From contig NZ_JADPEG010000001.1 of NCBI RefSeq assembly GCF_015667585.1, forward strand, positions 58,450 to 122,449: DNA of 64,000 nt, written 5' to 3'. The notes under the pieces are model-generated. The model did no database searches and was not told where the DNA came from. It saw only the letters and a list, made by a program, of their open reading frames with translations. Made by a program: the position numbers and the translations under genes. This stretch comes from Clostridium sp. D33t1_170424_F3 (lineage in GTDB: Bacteria > Bacillota > Clostridia > Oscillospirales > Acutalibacteraceae). Positions 50,875-60,126 of this stretch are shown here, piece by piece. Position 1 is the first letter of the stretch; each line of letters begins with the position of its first letter.

Positions 50875-51618
50875 ATGAAAACCTTTTGCACGATGCTGAA
50901 AACGGAGCTGAAACTTTCCCTGCGCGGGATGGACATGTTTATCTTTGCGATCTGCATGCCTCTCGTGGTACTGGTGATTCTCGGACTTCTCTATGGAGAT
51001 CAACCGGCTTACACAGGAGCACCCTATACCTTTTTAGAACAGTCCTTCGGCGCGCTCGCCAGCATTTCCATCTGTGCCGGCGGCGTAATGGGACTGCCTC
51101 TGGTCGTTTCAGACTATCGGAACCGGAAAATTCTGAAGCGTCTTCAGGTCACACCGGTCAGCCCGGCCATGATATTGCTGGTACAGGTGGCAATTTACAC
51201 GCTCTATGCGCTCGCTTCTCTCGTCCTGCTTTTCCTGGCGGCCTCCGTCTTCTTCGGCCTGCAAATCCGAGGCTCTCTTTTACTGTTCCTGTGCGGGTAT
51301 CTGCTGGTGCTGCTCTCCATGTTCAGTATCGGCGTGATGGTGGGAGGCGTGGCGCCCAACACCAAAATCGCAGGCGTAATCGCCAGCGTGCTTTACTTCC
51401 CCATGCTGATCTTTTCCGGTGCGACGCTGCCCTATGAGGCCATGCCCTTCGCGTTGCAAAAAGCCGCGGATGTCTTGCCTTTGACACAGGGCATCAAACT
51501 GTTAAAAGCGGCTTCTCTCGGCCTTCCCATAGACGAAATATGGCTGCCAATCGTGATAATGGCGGCGATCGCAGTTGTCTGTATCGCAGTCGCACTTCGG
51601 TACTTTCGATGGGAATAA
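50875..51618 (+). CDS. ABC-2 type exporter permease
   Basis: 247 residues, six membrane segments (for example MFIFAICMPLVVLVILGLLY and IIVMAAIAVVCIAVALRYF-like). The ABC2_membrane motif VVSDYRNRKILKRLQVTPVS and FSGATLPYEAMP are present. Partner of the ATPase encoded just upstream. Confidence 0.94.
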   Translation: MKTFCTMLKTELKLSLRGMDMFIFAICMPLVVLVILGLLYGDQPAYTGAPYTFLEQSFGALASISICAGGVMGLPLVVSDYRNRKILKRLQVTPVSPAMILLVQVAIYTLYALASLVLLFLAASVFFGLQIRGSLLLFLCGYLLVLLSMFSIGVMVGGVAPNTKIAGVIASVLYFPMLIFSGATLPYEAMPFALQKAADVLPLTQGIKLLKAASLGLPIDEIWLPIVIMAAIAVVCIAVALRYFRWE

Positions 51619-51647
51619 ACGAAAGCTGACGAGAACATTGCGCAAAC

Positions 51648-51685
51648 AAAAAGCCGCTGGAAGAATATTCTTCCAGCGGCTTTTT
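51648..51685. terminator. Bidirectional terminator, 38-nt perfect palindrome
   Basis: Two 19-nt arms (51648-51666 and 51667-51685) with no spacer, flanked by A5 and T5. Serves the exporter operon and the convergent thi operon. Confidence 0.9.
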
Positions 51686-51718
51686 ATGCACTTTCCCGTT
51701 TTCAGACAGATATTGATA

Positions 51719-52360
51719 TCATAAAAGTTCTTTGAAATCACAGATGTATGCGTCGGACAGGCGGCGCATCTCTTCCTCCGAGCCTCCCGAACAGGCGTCG
51801 TAAACGCCTACGGTCTGCATACCTGCGGCAATAGCGCCCTGCAAACCCGGCAGAATATCTTCAAAAACAACGCAGTCCTCCGGGGATACGCCCAACTTTT
51901 CTGCTGTTCTCAAGTAGATATCCGGAAAACCCTTCCCCCTGCTGACCTCGTCGCCGGAGGTGATGGCCTGGAACCAGGAGAAAATACCGTTGTTCTCCAG
52001 CACAGGCGTATAGAGTTTCTTCGGCAATGCAGTCGCCACACCGAGTATGATTCCATCACGTTGCAGCTTTTGCAGATATTCCCGCGCATGGGGCTTCATC
52101 TTTACCTCGTTCCCATAAGCGTACGCCGCCATCTGATTCCATTCGCGGACGATCTCTTCCGCCGGCTCCGGAAAACCAAAAATTTGTTTGGCATACTGCG
52201 CCGCATCCATAAAGCCCATTGTCGCTATTTTTTCGCAGTAGCCCTCTGGCACCGCAAAACCGCGCTTGTTCAAAAATTCTTCGTCCAGCTTCTCCCAAAC
52301 GTGCAGGGAATCGATCAAAGTTCCATCCAAATCAAAAATAGCCGCCCGGAAAGGGTTCAT
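51719..52360 (-). CDS. HAD-superfamily hydrolase in the thiamin operon
   Basis: 213 residues from ATG 52360 after AGGAGG. Motif I AAIFDLDGTLIDSLHVWEKL, motif II GVATALPKK, motif III lysine in SRGKGFPDIYL, and motif IV CVVFEDILPGLQGA. Beta-phosphoglucomutase-like subfamily with a helical cap. It is the third gene of thiD-thiC-HAD behind a TPP riboswitch, 14 bp after thiC. I infer it dephosphorylates a thiamin-pathway phosphate such as HMP-P or thiamin monophosphate, but sugar phosphates cannot be excluded. Confidence 0.9.
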   Translation of the reverse strand: MNPFRAAIFDLDGTLIDSLHVWEKLDEEFLNKRGFAVPEGYCEKIATMGFMDAAQYAKQIFGFPEPAEEIVREWNQMAAYAYGNEVKMKPHAREYLQKLQRDGIILGVATALPKKLYTPVLENNGIFSWFQAITSGDEVSRGKGFPDIYLRTAEKLGVSPEDCVVFEDILPGLQGAIAAGMQTVGVYDACSGGSEEEMRRLSDAYICDFKELL

Positions 52361-52374
52361 AAAATTGCCTCCTG

Positions 52375-53697
52375 TCAGGATTTCTTCCACTCATCCTGTA
52401 AAATTTCCACGCTCTCTCCGTTCAGAATCCGGTTCGTGGTCCGCATCGCGCACATTTTTCCGCACATGGAGCAACTGTGCTTGTCCGAGGCGGGTACGCT
52501 CTCATAATACGCCTTTGCTTTCTCCCCGTCAATCGCAAGCTGAAACATGGTATCCCAGTCGAAGCTCCGGCGCGCCTCGCTCATCCGATCATCTATTGCT
52601 CGCGCATTGCGGACCCCTTTGGCAATATCCGCCGCATGCGCGGCAATCCGGGACGCCACGATTCCTTCCCGCACATCAGAAAGATCCGGCAGGCGCAAGT
52701 GCTCCGCCGGCGTCACATAGCACAGGAAATCCGCGCCGTTCGCTGCGGCGATCGCACCGCCGATTGCAGAGGTGATATGGTCGTAACCCGGCGCGATGTC
52801 AGTTACCAGCGGACCAAGCACATAAAAGGGCGCGCCGTAGCAGAGGCGTTTTTCCAACTGCATGTTGGCGGCAATCTCTCCAAGCGCCATATGCCCGGGT
52901 CCTTCCACCATGACCTGCACGTCCTTGTCCCATGCGCGCCGGGTCAAATTTCCCAGCTCGATCAACTCTCCAATTTGTCCCGCGTCAGAGGAATCGTGGA
53001 TACAGCCTGGACGGAGCGCGTCTCCCAGACTGATGGTCACATCGTATTCGCGCAGAATATCAAGCACGTCGTCATAATACTCGTAAAACGGGTTTTCATT
53101 GCCGGTCATTTTCATCCAGGCGAACAGAAGAGAGCCGCCGCGGGATACGATATTCGTAATCCGATGGGTCCGCTCAAACGCTTCCACCGCACGGCGGTCG
53201 ATTCCCGCATGGATGGTCATGAAGTCCACGCCCTCTTCCGCATGGGAACGGACCACCTTGAGAAAATCCTGCGCGGTAATGTCCATCAGGTCCTTTTCCA
53301 GGTATCCAATCGCATCGTAAACCGGCACCGTCCCAATCATCGCCGGAGTATTCTCAATCAGCTTCTGCCGGAACTCCCTCGTTTTCCCGTAATTGCTCAG
53401 ATCCATGATCGCTTCCGCGCCAAAGCGAACTGCCAACTGTACTTTCTGCATTTCCGCGCAGTAATCCGCACAGTCCCCGGAAATGCCCAGATTGACGTTT
53501 ATTTTTGTGCGCAGCCCTTCCCCTACGCCGTTGGGATCCAGGGAGGTATGGCGGATATTGGCTGGTATAATCACGCGTCCCGCCGCTACAAGCGGCAGAA
53601 GCTCCTGTTCCGCATATCCCTCTTTTTCGGCTACCCGTTTCAGTTCCTTTGTAACGATTCCCTTTTTCGCTGCTTCCATCTGTGTTTTGTATTCCAT
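52375..53697 (-). CDS. thiC: Phosphomethylpyrimidine synthase ThiC
   Basis: 440 residues from ATG 53697 after GGAAGGGG. Radical SAM enzyme with the C-terminal C-x2-C-x4-C-like cluster motif [11 protein letters not shown]. Conserved stretches include [62 protein letters not shown], and [20 protein letters not shown]. It converts AIR to HMP-P. Second gene of the operon, 30 bp after thiD. Confidence 0.98.
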   Translation of the reverse strand: MEYKTQMEAAKKGIVTKELKRVAEKEGYAEQELLPLVAAGRVIIPANIRHTSLDPNGVGEGLRTKINVNLGISGDCADYCAEMQKVQLAVRFGAEAIMDLSNYGKTREFRQKLIENTPAMIGTVPVYDAIGYLEKDLMDITAQDFLKVVRSHAEEGVDFMTIHAGIDRRAVEAFERTHRITNIVSRGGSLLFAWMKMTGNENPFYEYYDDVLDILREYDVTISLGDALRPGCIHDSSDAGQIGELIELGNLTRRAWDKDVQVMVEGPGHMALGEIAANMQLEKRLCYGAPFYVLGPLVTDIAPGYDHITSAIGGAIAAANGADFLCYVTPAEHLRLPDLSDVREGIVASRIAAHAADIAKGVRNARAIDDRMSEARRSFDWDTMFQLAIDGEKAKAYYESVPASDKHSCSMCGKMCAMRTTNRILNGESVEILQDEWKKS

Positions 53698-53727
53698 ACT
53701 GTTACCCCTTCCGGCCATGTGGCCTGC

Positions 53728-54543
53728 TCATTCGATTTCCGCTCCATTTGTCAAGCCGTGTAAATACAAATCATAAAAATGATTGGTCGGCCCATGGCCT
53801 TTTCCGAGCGCCAACGCGTGGCGAATCGCCGTAGTGACATACTGCTTTGCCCGCTCTACCGCCTGCGTCATCGACATCCCGAGCGCCAAATTGGCGGTAA
53901 TCGCGGAGGAATAGGTGCACCCGGTCCCATGCGTGTTCTTTGTTGGAATCCGCTCCGCTCGATAGTGGTGGAACGTCTCGCCGTCATAGAGCACATCCAC
54001 CGCGTCGCCCTCCGCATGCCCTCCCTTGACAAGTACATTCCGCGCGCCCATCCGGGAAATTTGTTTTGCCGCCGCCTCCATATCTGCAAGCGAACGAATG
54101 GACAAGCCAGTCATTTTTTCCGCCTCCGGAATGTTTGGCGTCAGAAGGTCCGCCAAGGGAACGATTTTTTCAATCAGCAGGTCGATCGCGCTAGGATCCA
54201 TCAGCGGGCAGCCATTCTTTGCGTACATGACAGGATCAATTACAATATGCTGCGGACGATACTTATTAAGTCCTTCTGCAACCGCTTCCATACAATTGGG
54301 CCGGGACAGCATCCCAACCTTCACAGCGTCCGGCGGAATGTCCTCAAATACAGCATCCAGCTGCTTTCCAATCATATCGGGAGTTACGTCCTGAATGTCG
54401 ATCACGCGGCTGGTATTTTCCGCCACAACGGAGACAATGACGCTCATCCCGAAGACGCCGTGCGCGGAAAAAGTCTTTAAGTCCGCCTGGATGCCTGCGC
54501 CGCCGCTGCAGTCCGAGCCTGCAATGGTCAAAGCTTTTTTCAT
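53728..54543 (-). CDS. thiD: Hydroxymethylpyrimidine (phosphate) kinase ThiD
   Basis: 271 residues from ATG 54543. Ribokinase fold with [20 protein letters not shown] at the start, [27 protein letters not shown] and [20 protein letters not shown] (anion hole and catalytic aspartate region). It phosphorylates HMP and HMP-P to HMP-PP. First gene of the operon and directly behind the TPP riboswitch. Confidence 0.97.
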   Translation of the reverse strand: MKKALTIAGSDCSGGAGIQADLKTFSAHGVFGMSVIVSVVAENTSRVIDIQDVTPDMIGKQLDAVFEDIPPDAVKVGMLSRPNCMEAVAEGLNKYRPQHIVIDPVMYAKNGCPLMDPSAIDLLIEKIVPLADLLTPNIPEAEKMTGLSIRSLADMEAAAKQISRMGARNVLVKGGHAEGDAVDVLYDGETFHHYRAERIPTKNTHGTGCTYSSAITANLALGMSMTQAVERAKQYVTTAIRHALALGKGHGPTNHFYDLYLHGLTNGAEIE

Positions 54544-54572
54544 TTTGTTGTCCTTTCCGGCAAGGGGTAAAA

Positions 54573-54606
54573 CAAAAAAGCGCCAGCCCAAACCGGGCAA
54601 GCGCTT
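54573..54606 (-). terminator. Terminator of the TPP riboswitch
   Basis: Stem AAGCGC..GCCC with GGGC..GCGCTT (54575-54606) followed on the minus strand by TTTTTTGTTTT, between aptamer and thiD. Expected to form when TPP is bound. Confidence 0.85.
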
Positions 54607-54630
54607 CCATTCCAAGTTGAAAGTAGTTTT

Positions 54631-54710
54631 GCTTCCCTACGACAGTGTTAACCGACAGGTTCTAAGGGTCAGGTTTTAACCTTCTCAACTGAAAACAGTC
54701 CCCCCGCAAA
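54631..54710 (-). promoter_or_regulatory. TPP (THI-box) riboswitch upstream of thiD
   Basis: On the minus strand: GGGGGGACTG, TTTCAGTTGAGAAGG, CTGACCCTTAGAACCTGTC, and GGTTAACACTGTCGTAGGG, the ordered THI-box pieces. It controls thiD-thiC-HAD by termination. Confidence 0.95.
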
Positions 54711-54747
54711 ATAAGCCTATTCATTTTTACGGATTTTGCTGTGCTTG

Positions 54748-54776
54748 ATTATAGCATTTTGTGCGCATCCTGTCAA
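54748..54776 (-). promoter_or_regulatory. Promoter of the TPP riboswitch transcript
   Basis: Consensus TTGACA, 17-bp spacer, consensus TATAAT on the minus strand, 38 bp before the aptamer. Confidence 0.85.
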
Positions 54777-54862
54777 ATTCCGTCTGCTGTCCTTTTCTAT
54801 GCCGAAGGTTCGTGCTATAATAAATTACTATCAAAAAACAAAATGACAGGAAGAGGACGCTT

Positions 54863-55822
54863 ATGAAGCAAGTGACCATCGGCCCAAACGACGCAGGACA
54901 GCGTTTGGATAAATTTCTGACCAAAACCTACCCGAATCTGCCGCAGTCGATGCTGTATAAAAGTATTCGAAAAAAGGACATCAAACGCAATGGCAAGCGC
55001 TGTGAAATCTCCACCCGGCTGGTGCAGGGCGATGTGCTAACCATGTACCTGAAGGACGAATTTTTCCAGCAGGCGCCCGAAGAATACGATTTTCTGAAAG
55101 CGCCCAACAAACTCAACGTCCTGTATGAGGATGAGAACCTGATGCTGCTGGATAAAAAGCCGGGATTGATCGTGCATCCGGATGAACACTACCACTACGA
55201 CTCTCTGATCGCACGCGTCCAGCATTATCTCTATGAAAAAGGAGAATATCAGCCGGCAAATGAGGCCTCTTTCGCCCCGGCGCTGATCAACCGGATCGAC
55301 CGCAACACCGGCGGCATTGTGATGGCAGCCAAGAATGCAGAAACGCTTCGGATCATGAACGAGAAGGTGAAACACCGTGAGCTGACAAAGCTGTATCTTT
55401 GTATTGTACATGGGCACATGCCGAAAAATGAGGACACACTGGAGGCTTTTCTAGAAAAGAACGAGAGCCGCAACCGCGTGTATATCTCCAAAAAGCCAAC
55501 CAGCGAGACTAAGAGCATTCGAACGCGCTACCGTGTCCTGGAGGAGCGCGGCGGCTACAGCCTGCTGGAAGTAGAGCTTTTAACCGGGCGGACACACCAG
55601 ATCCGCGCCCATCTGGCCTACATCGGCCATCCCCTTGCCGGCGACGGAAAATATGGGACAAACGCGATCAATAAGGCCTGCGGCTTTAAATATCAGGCCT
55701 TGTACTCCTACAAACTGCGTTTAGACTTTACCACCTCTGCCGGACTTTTGGATTACCTCAACGGACAGACGTTTGAAGCAAAAGAAATCTGGTTCCTGAA
55801 CGATTTTAAAAGCTGGAACTGA
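54863..55822 (+). CDS. RluA-family pseudouridine synthase (second copy)
   Basis: 319 residues. An S4 domain (GQRLDKFLTKTYPNLP) is followed by the catalytic NRIDRNTGGIVMAAKN. Here the motif is RIDR.NTG rather than RLDKDTTG, as in the RluC/YjbO-like branch. LLTGRTHQIRAHLAYIGHPL follows. It modifies rRNA. A TATAAT at 54816 is the probable -10. Divergent from the thi operon. Confidence 0.92.
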   Translation: MKQVTIGPNDAGQRLDKFLTKTYPNLPQSMLYKSIRKKDIKRNGKRCEISTRLVQGDVLTMYLKDEFFQQAPEEYDFLKAPNKLNVLYEDENLMLLDKKPGLIVHPDEHYHYDSLIARVQHYLYEKGEYQPANEASFAPALINRIDRNTGGIVMAAKNAETLRIMNEKVKHRELTKLYLCIVHGHMPKNEDTLEAFLEKNESRNRVYISKKPTSETKSIRTRYRVLEERGGYSLLEVELLTGRTHQIRAHLAYIGHPLAGDGKYGTNAINKACGFKYQALYSYKLRLDFTTSAGLLDYLNGQTFEAKEIWFLNDFKSWN

Positions 55823-55839
55823 CAACAGATACGCGCAAA

Positions 55840-55867
55840 AAAACACCGGTCAATTGACCGGTGTTTT
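55840..55867. terminator. Bidirectional terminator between rluA and secF
   Basis: 13-bp arms AAAACACCGGTCA/TGACCGGTGTTTT (55840-55852, 55855-55867) with A and T flanks; serves convergent genes. Confidence 0.9.
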
Positions 55868-55880
55868 CATTTGTTCAATC

Positions 55881-56852
55881 TTATTTTGTTTCAGCGGCCT
55901 GCGCACTCTCACGCTTCTTATCCTTATGATCGTGCCACGCTACATACAGCGGACCCGCAATAAAGATGGAAGAATAGCAGCCAACCACAACGCCGACCAT
56001 CATCGGCAGCGCAAAGGTGGTGACGGAGCTCAAACCGTAAATCGTTCCAACCACAAACACCGCGGCAATCGCGATGAAGGTGCTCAGGGAAGTAAAGATG
56101 GAACGGGTAAGCGTCTGATTAATGCTGGTATCCACCAGCTGCGCATAGGTTGCCTTCGGCCCCATCAGGCGGCGGTTCTCTCTGATACGGTCATAAATGA
56201 TAATCGTATTATTCAAAGAGTAGCCCAGGATGGTCAGGACGACCGCCATAAAGCTGTCGTTAATCGGCATACGGAAAACCACGAAGGTAAAGTACACAAT
56301 CAGCACATCGTGCAGCAACGCGATAATCGCCATGATACCGGCTGTTACACCGCCGATCTTTTTAAAGCGGAAGCCAACATATACGATCAGCAGGACAAAC
56401 GCAATTAAAATTGCGATTGCGCATTTGAGCAGGAAACTGCGGCCCATTGTTGGGTTGACGGAACTGGATTCAATGACTTCAAAATTGGAATCCGGGTGCT
56501 TTTCATCCAGCGCGGCGGCGATCGCCTGCTGCTGCTCCAGAGAGATGGAGTCCGTTCCCGCAAAGGAGATGGAAACGCTGTTGTTAGCGACGGTCGGATC
56601 ATTTACCGTGGACATATCCTCATGGATACGCACGCTGACATCCTTGCCTGACGCATCCTTTACGATCTTCTCCACATCTTCCTGTGCAATGGAACCACTG
56701 TAGGAATACTTGATGACAGCGCCGCCGGAAAACTGGATGTCCAGCTGCGCGCCAAAGATAATGTTAAAGATGAGGCCGATTGCCAATACGGCTAAAGAGA
56801 TTCCGAAGAATAGCTTTTTCTTCTCACAGAACTGAAAGTTGAACGTCTTCAT
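55881..56852 (-). CDS. secF: Protein-export membrane protein SecF
   Basis: 323 residues from ATG 56852. Six membrane segments with the ectodomain between the first two. The motif AQLDIQFSGGAVIKYSYSG and the signature LGYSLNNTIIIYDRIRENR are typical. With SecD it uses the proton or sodium gradient to pull exported proteins from SecYEG. It overlaps secD by 4 bp. Confidence 0.97.
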   Translation of the reverse strand: MKTFNFQFCEKKKLFFGISLAVLAIGLIFNIIFGAQLDIQFSGGAVIKYSYSGSIAQEDVEKIVKDASGKDVSVRIHEDMSTVNDPTVANNSVSISFAGTDSISLEQQQAIAAALDEKHPDSNFEVIESSSVNPTMGRSFLLKCAIAILIAFVLLIVYVGFRFKKIGGVTAGIMAIIALLHDVLIVYFTFVVFRMPINDSFMAVVLTILGYSLNNTIIIYDRIRENRRLMGPKATYAQLVDTSINQTLTRSIFTSLSTFIAIAAVFVVGTIYGLSSVTTFALPMMVGVVVGCYSSIFIAGPLYVAWHDHKDKKRESAQAAETK

Positions 56853-58204
56853 TTCGCAGCACCTCCATATAACCATTTATTGCGGAAGCACTTGAACCCG
56901 GAGATGGATTTCAGCATCAAGCGGGATGCGCCAACGCCCATGATGAAGTTGCCGATGTTGCCAACCAGCAACGTGTAACCGAAGGAATAAACCGAGCCGG
57001 TGGTGGACGGTCCAAACAGCATGGAGAGGATATTGGTCGGGCCGAAGACCATCATCAGGATCAGAGCAACCAAAATGGTGGTGATATTTCCGTCAAAAAT
57101 CGCCCAGAAGCTGTTTGCGTTGCCCTTTTGAATTGCGCCGTCGAGGGTTTTGCCCGCGTTCAGCTCTTCCTTGATTCTGGTAAAGGTGATGATGTTTGCG
57201 TCCACGCCCATACCGATTGAAAGGATAATACCGGCGATACCGGGCAGCGTCATAGTGAAGCTGTTGATAAACGGCAGATAACCGGAAACCGCCGCGAAGC
57301 AGATTGCCATCTGACCGATCAGGGCGATGATGGAAACAAAGCCCGGCAGACGGTATACAATCAGCATCATCAGGCAGACCAGAATGAATCCGATCAAGCC
57401 CGCGATGGTCATTGCGTCCAGAGCGGAAGCGCCCAATGTGGGGCTGACCGTGCTGAAGTTGGTGGTAACCAGCTTAAAGGGCAGCGCGCCCGCATTGATC
57501 TTGTTGGCAAGATCGGACGCATCGGACGCGGTAAAACCGCCGGTGATGGAAGCTTTTCCGTCCGTGATAACCGCGTTGACCGTCGGTGCGGAGATCATCG
57601 TATCATCCATCCAGATGGAGATCGTTTGTCCCTGCAGACGCTCCGTCGCCTCTGCAAATTTGGAAGCGCCCTCGCTGCTCAGCTCCAAACCGACTTCATA
57701 CTCTGTCTGGCCGGTACTCTGGTTCTGCGTCATCTGTGCAGTGGCGCTTTTGACGTCGCTGCCCTGCAGAACAATGTTGGAATCCGTATATTCCGTACCT
57801 TCTCTGAAGGTCAGAAGCGCCGTCGCGGAAAGCTCCTGAATGGCATTCTCCGGATCAAAGGTGGTTTCGTCGTTTTTCCACGGGAAACGCACAATAATGT
57901 GGTCCTGGTTATAGTCCACGTAAAGCTCATAGTCGGTAATGTTCTGGTTGACCAGACGCAGCTCAACAATTGCCTTAGCGGAATTCAACTGATCTTCCGT
58001 TGCCTTCACACCCTGTGTGTCCGGACTGAATGTTGCTTCAACGCCGCCGTTGATGTCGATTCCCCATCTGATATCGCTGGCACCTTTTATGTAGGTGATC
58101 CTGTTATCTCCGTTTTGACCATGTACCCCAAACAAAGAGGTATAGGCGAAAACCAAGATCAGGAGGGCGACGATGAAAAATACAGGTTTCTTTGCTCGCT
58201 TCAT
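56849..58204 (-). CDS. secD: Protein-export membrane protein SecD
   Basis: 451 residues from ATG 58204 after GGAGG. N-terminal segment (VFFIVALLILVFAYTSLFGV), then the ectodomain starting RWGIDINGGVEATFSPD with P1/P2 subdomains, and five C-terminal segments with the conserved GIILSIGMGVDANIITFTRI. In many Firmicutes SecD and SecF are fused; here they are two overlapping genes. Acts with SecF. Confidence 0.97.
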   Translation of the reverse strand: MKRAKKPVFFIVALLILVFAYTSLFGVHGQNGDNRITYIKGASDIRWGIDINGGVEATFSPDTQGVKATEDQLNSAKAIVELRLVNQNITDYELYVDYNQDHIIVRFPWKNDETTFDPENAIQELSATALLTFREGTEYTDSNIVLQGSDVKSATAQMTQNQSTGQTEYEVGLELSSEGASKFAEATERLQGQTISIWMDDTMISAPTVNAVITDGKASITGGFTASDASDLANKINAGALPFKLVTTNFSTVSPTLGASALDAMTIAGLIGFILVCLMMLIVYRLPGFVSIIALIGQMAICFAAVSGYLPFINSFTMTLPGIAGIILSIGMGVDANIITFTRIKEELNAGKTLDGAIQKGNANSFWAIFDGNITTILVALILMMVFGPTNILSMLFGPSTTGSVYSFGYTLLVGNIGNFIMGVGASRLMLKSISGFKCFRNKWLYGGAAK

Positions 58205-58393
58205 GCGTAAATCCTCCAATGTCTAATGGTTTCTGCGTTCCGCCGCAGACGTAACAGATTTAATTATAGAATTCTTATGCCGAAAAGTCAATCAATTTAG
58301 TACAAATAATCTAATAAAATTATAAATACTCCGATTTTTTGCTCAATGTTTCTAGGAAATATGAATATTTCGTGTCGATTCTGAAGAAAACGC

Positions 58394-58427
58394 AAAAACC
58401 GGCGGACGCCAGAACGCATCCGCCGGT
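58394..58427 (-). terminator. Terminator after the aminotransferase
   Basis: 9-bp stem ACCGGCGGA/TCCGCCGGT (58398-58406 with 58419-58427) and five Ts on the minus strand, 26 bp past the stop. Confidence 0.82.
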
Positions 58428-58452
58428 CGCACTCGCATTTTATCCAGTTGCT

Positions 58453-59733
58453 TTACGCCTGTTCCAGCAGTTTTTCCACTGCTGCCAGTTGTACCGCTAC
58501 GCAGAAGACATCCATTGCCATTTCCAACTCGGAAACCGGCGGAAAGGTCGGCGCTACACGAATGTTGCTGTCTTTCGGATCTTTCCCATAGGGATAGGTC
58601 GCGCCAGCGCCGGTCAGCGTGACGCCAGCCTCCTTGCAAAGCCCAACCACGCGCTTCGCGCAACCGTCCAGCACGTCGACACTGACAAAATAACCGCCGT
58701 TCGGCCTGGTCCACCGCGCGACGTTTTTGCCGCTCAGATTCTCTTCCAGCTTTGCCTGAACCATCTGGAACTTGGGTTCCAGGATTGCGCGGTGCTTTTC
58801 CATCTGCAGCTTCACGCCGTCCATATTGCCAAAGAAGTAGACATGGCGGAGCTGGTTCAGCTTATCCGGGCCGATGGTCTGGAAAGAATAGTGCTCTCTG
58901 AACACCGCCAGGTTATGTTCGCTCGCTCCCATGGCTGCGACGCCGGAGCCCGGGAATGTAATCTTGCTGGTGGACGCAAAGAAAATTGGCATATCGATGC
59001 TGTGCTGTTTACGGCATTCATGCCACAAATTCAGCAGCTGGTCGGGCGTATCCGTCAAATCATGTACGCAGTATGCATTATCCCAGAAAATCTTAAAATC
59101 GGGCGCGGCGGGCTTCAGGGCCGCAAAACGGCGGACTGTTTCGTCGGAATAGGTGATACCCGTTGGGTTGGAATATTTCGGCACACACCAGATACCCTTT
59201 ACTTCCGGATCATTTTGAATCAATGCATCAACCACATCCATATCCGGACCTTCCGCCGTCATCGGAACCGGGATCATCTCAAAGCCAAAATATTCTGTAA
59301 TGGCAAAGTGCCGGTCATAGCCGGGAGACGGGCACAGGAATTTTAAATGCCCCTGCTGTCCCCAGGGCTTGCTGCCCGGAAATCCGTGCGTCATTGCACA
59401 GGAAACCGCATCGAACATCATATTCAGGCTGGAGTTTCCGCCCACAATGATGTTATGGTCGTCGATTCCAAGCATCTGCGCAAACAGCTCGCGCATTTCC
59501 GGCAGTCCGTCCGCCAGACCATAGTTGCGGCAGTCGTCGCCTGTAGAAGCTTTAATATTGGACGAAGAATTCAAAAGGTCAAGCATCGGCATGGATAAAT
59601 CCAGCTGTGCCAGGCTGGGCTTTCCCCTCGCCATATTCAACTTCAGACCCATCGCCTGAATGTCTTTGTAGCGTTTTTCCAGTTCCGCTTTGGCTCCCTG
59701 CAGTGCTTCCTTTGACATTGTTCGGTAATCCAA
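58453..59733 (-). CDS. Aspartate aminotransferase, AspT/MocR-like type
   Basis: 426 residues from TTG 59733, nine bases after AAGGAG; an ATG three codons earlier overlaps the site. Fold-type I PLP aminotransferase with ARGKPSLAQLDLS, NYGLADGLPEMRELFA, KGIWCVPKYSNPTG, DNAYCVHDL, and the PLP lysine in FFASTSKITFPGSGVAA. This matches the compact AspT family (Aminotran_MocR), not classical AspC. It interconverts aspartate and oxaloacetate or a related pair. Confidence 0.9.
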   Translation of the reverse strand: MDYRTMSKEALQGAKAELEKRYKDIQAMGLKLNMARGKPSLAQLDLSMPMLDLLNSSSNIKASTGDDCRNYGLADGLPEMRELFAQMLGIDDHNIIVGGNSSLNMMFDAVSCAMTHGFPGSKPWGQQGHLKFLCPSPGYDRHFAITEYFGFEMIPVPMTAEGPDMDVVDALIQNDPEVKGIWCVPKYSNPTGITYSDETVRRFAALKPAAPDFKIFWDNAYCVHDLTDTPDQLLNLWHECRKQHSIDMPIFFASTSKITFPGSGVAAMGASEHNLAVFREHYSFQTIGPDKLNQLRHVYFFGNMDGVKLQMEKHRAILEPKFQMVQAKLEENLSGKNVARWTRPNGGYFVSVDVLDGCAKRVVGLCKEAGVTLTGAGATYPYGKDPKDSNIRVAPTFPPVSELEMAMDVFCVAVQLAAVEKLLEQA

Positions 59734-60126
59734 AATGAGCATCTCCTTTAATTAAAATGCATTTTTTCCGTGTGGCCTTGCATCCATTCTTAGAAGGCCT
59801 CTTTTACAATCTTCCTAATATTATACTGAAAAATCAAAGAATCTGTGCCATAACAGACCCTTACTATTTTAATCCATCACACTTTAAAACGCAAGATAAA
59901 AAACGTCGTCCTGCATTTTCTCTTATTTGACAAATTATCCGCAATCCCTTTCCATAAATACTGTCCATAACGACGAGAAAATGCCGAAATAAAAGCATAC
60001 AATAAAGCGCGCCGCATCAAATACGCCTCCGCCCTTCATCATGCGGAGAATATTCTATGCGGCGCGCTGCCATTTTCCTTTTATATGCGATTACTCATGC
60101 AGGATATTGTAACTGAAACCCCATAT
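59734..60126. other. Intergenic region between asnS and the aminotransferase
   Basis: About 390 AT-rich bases without a gene. It holds the large two-stem hairpin at 60006-60068 that probably ends the asnS transcript, and the promoter region of the aminotransferase near 59760-59830 (no consensus boxes seen). Confidence 0.6.
60006..60068 (-). terminator. Nested double hairpin after asnS
   Basis: An outer 12-bp perfect stem (60006-60017 with 60057-60068) encloses an inner 6-bp stem (60027-60032 with 60043-60048). On the minus strand it is followed by TTATTGTATG. The long, split structure is not a textbook terminator, so it may be an RNA 3' structure. Confidence 0.55.

Noticed and set aside
52477-53763. 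428-residue frame antisense to thiC
   Set aside because: Fully covered by ThiC, which has all family motifs; the antisense translation has no recognisable domain.
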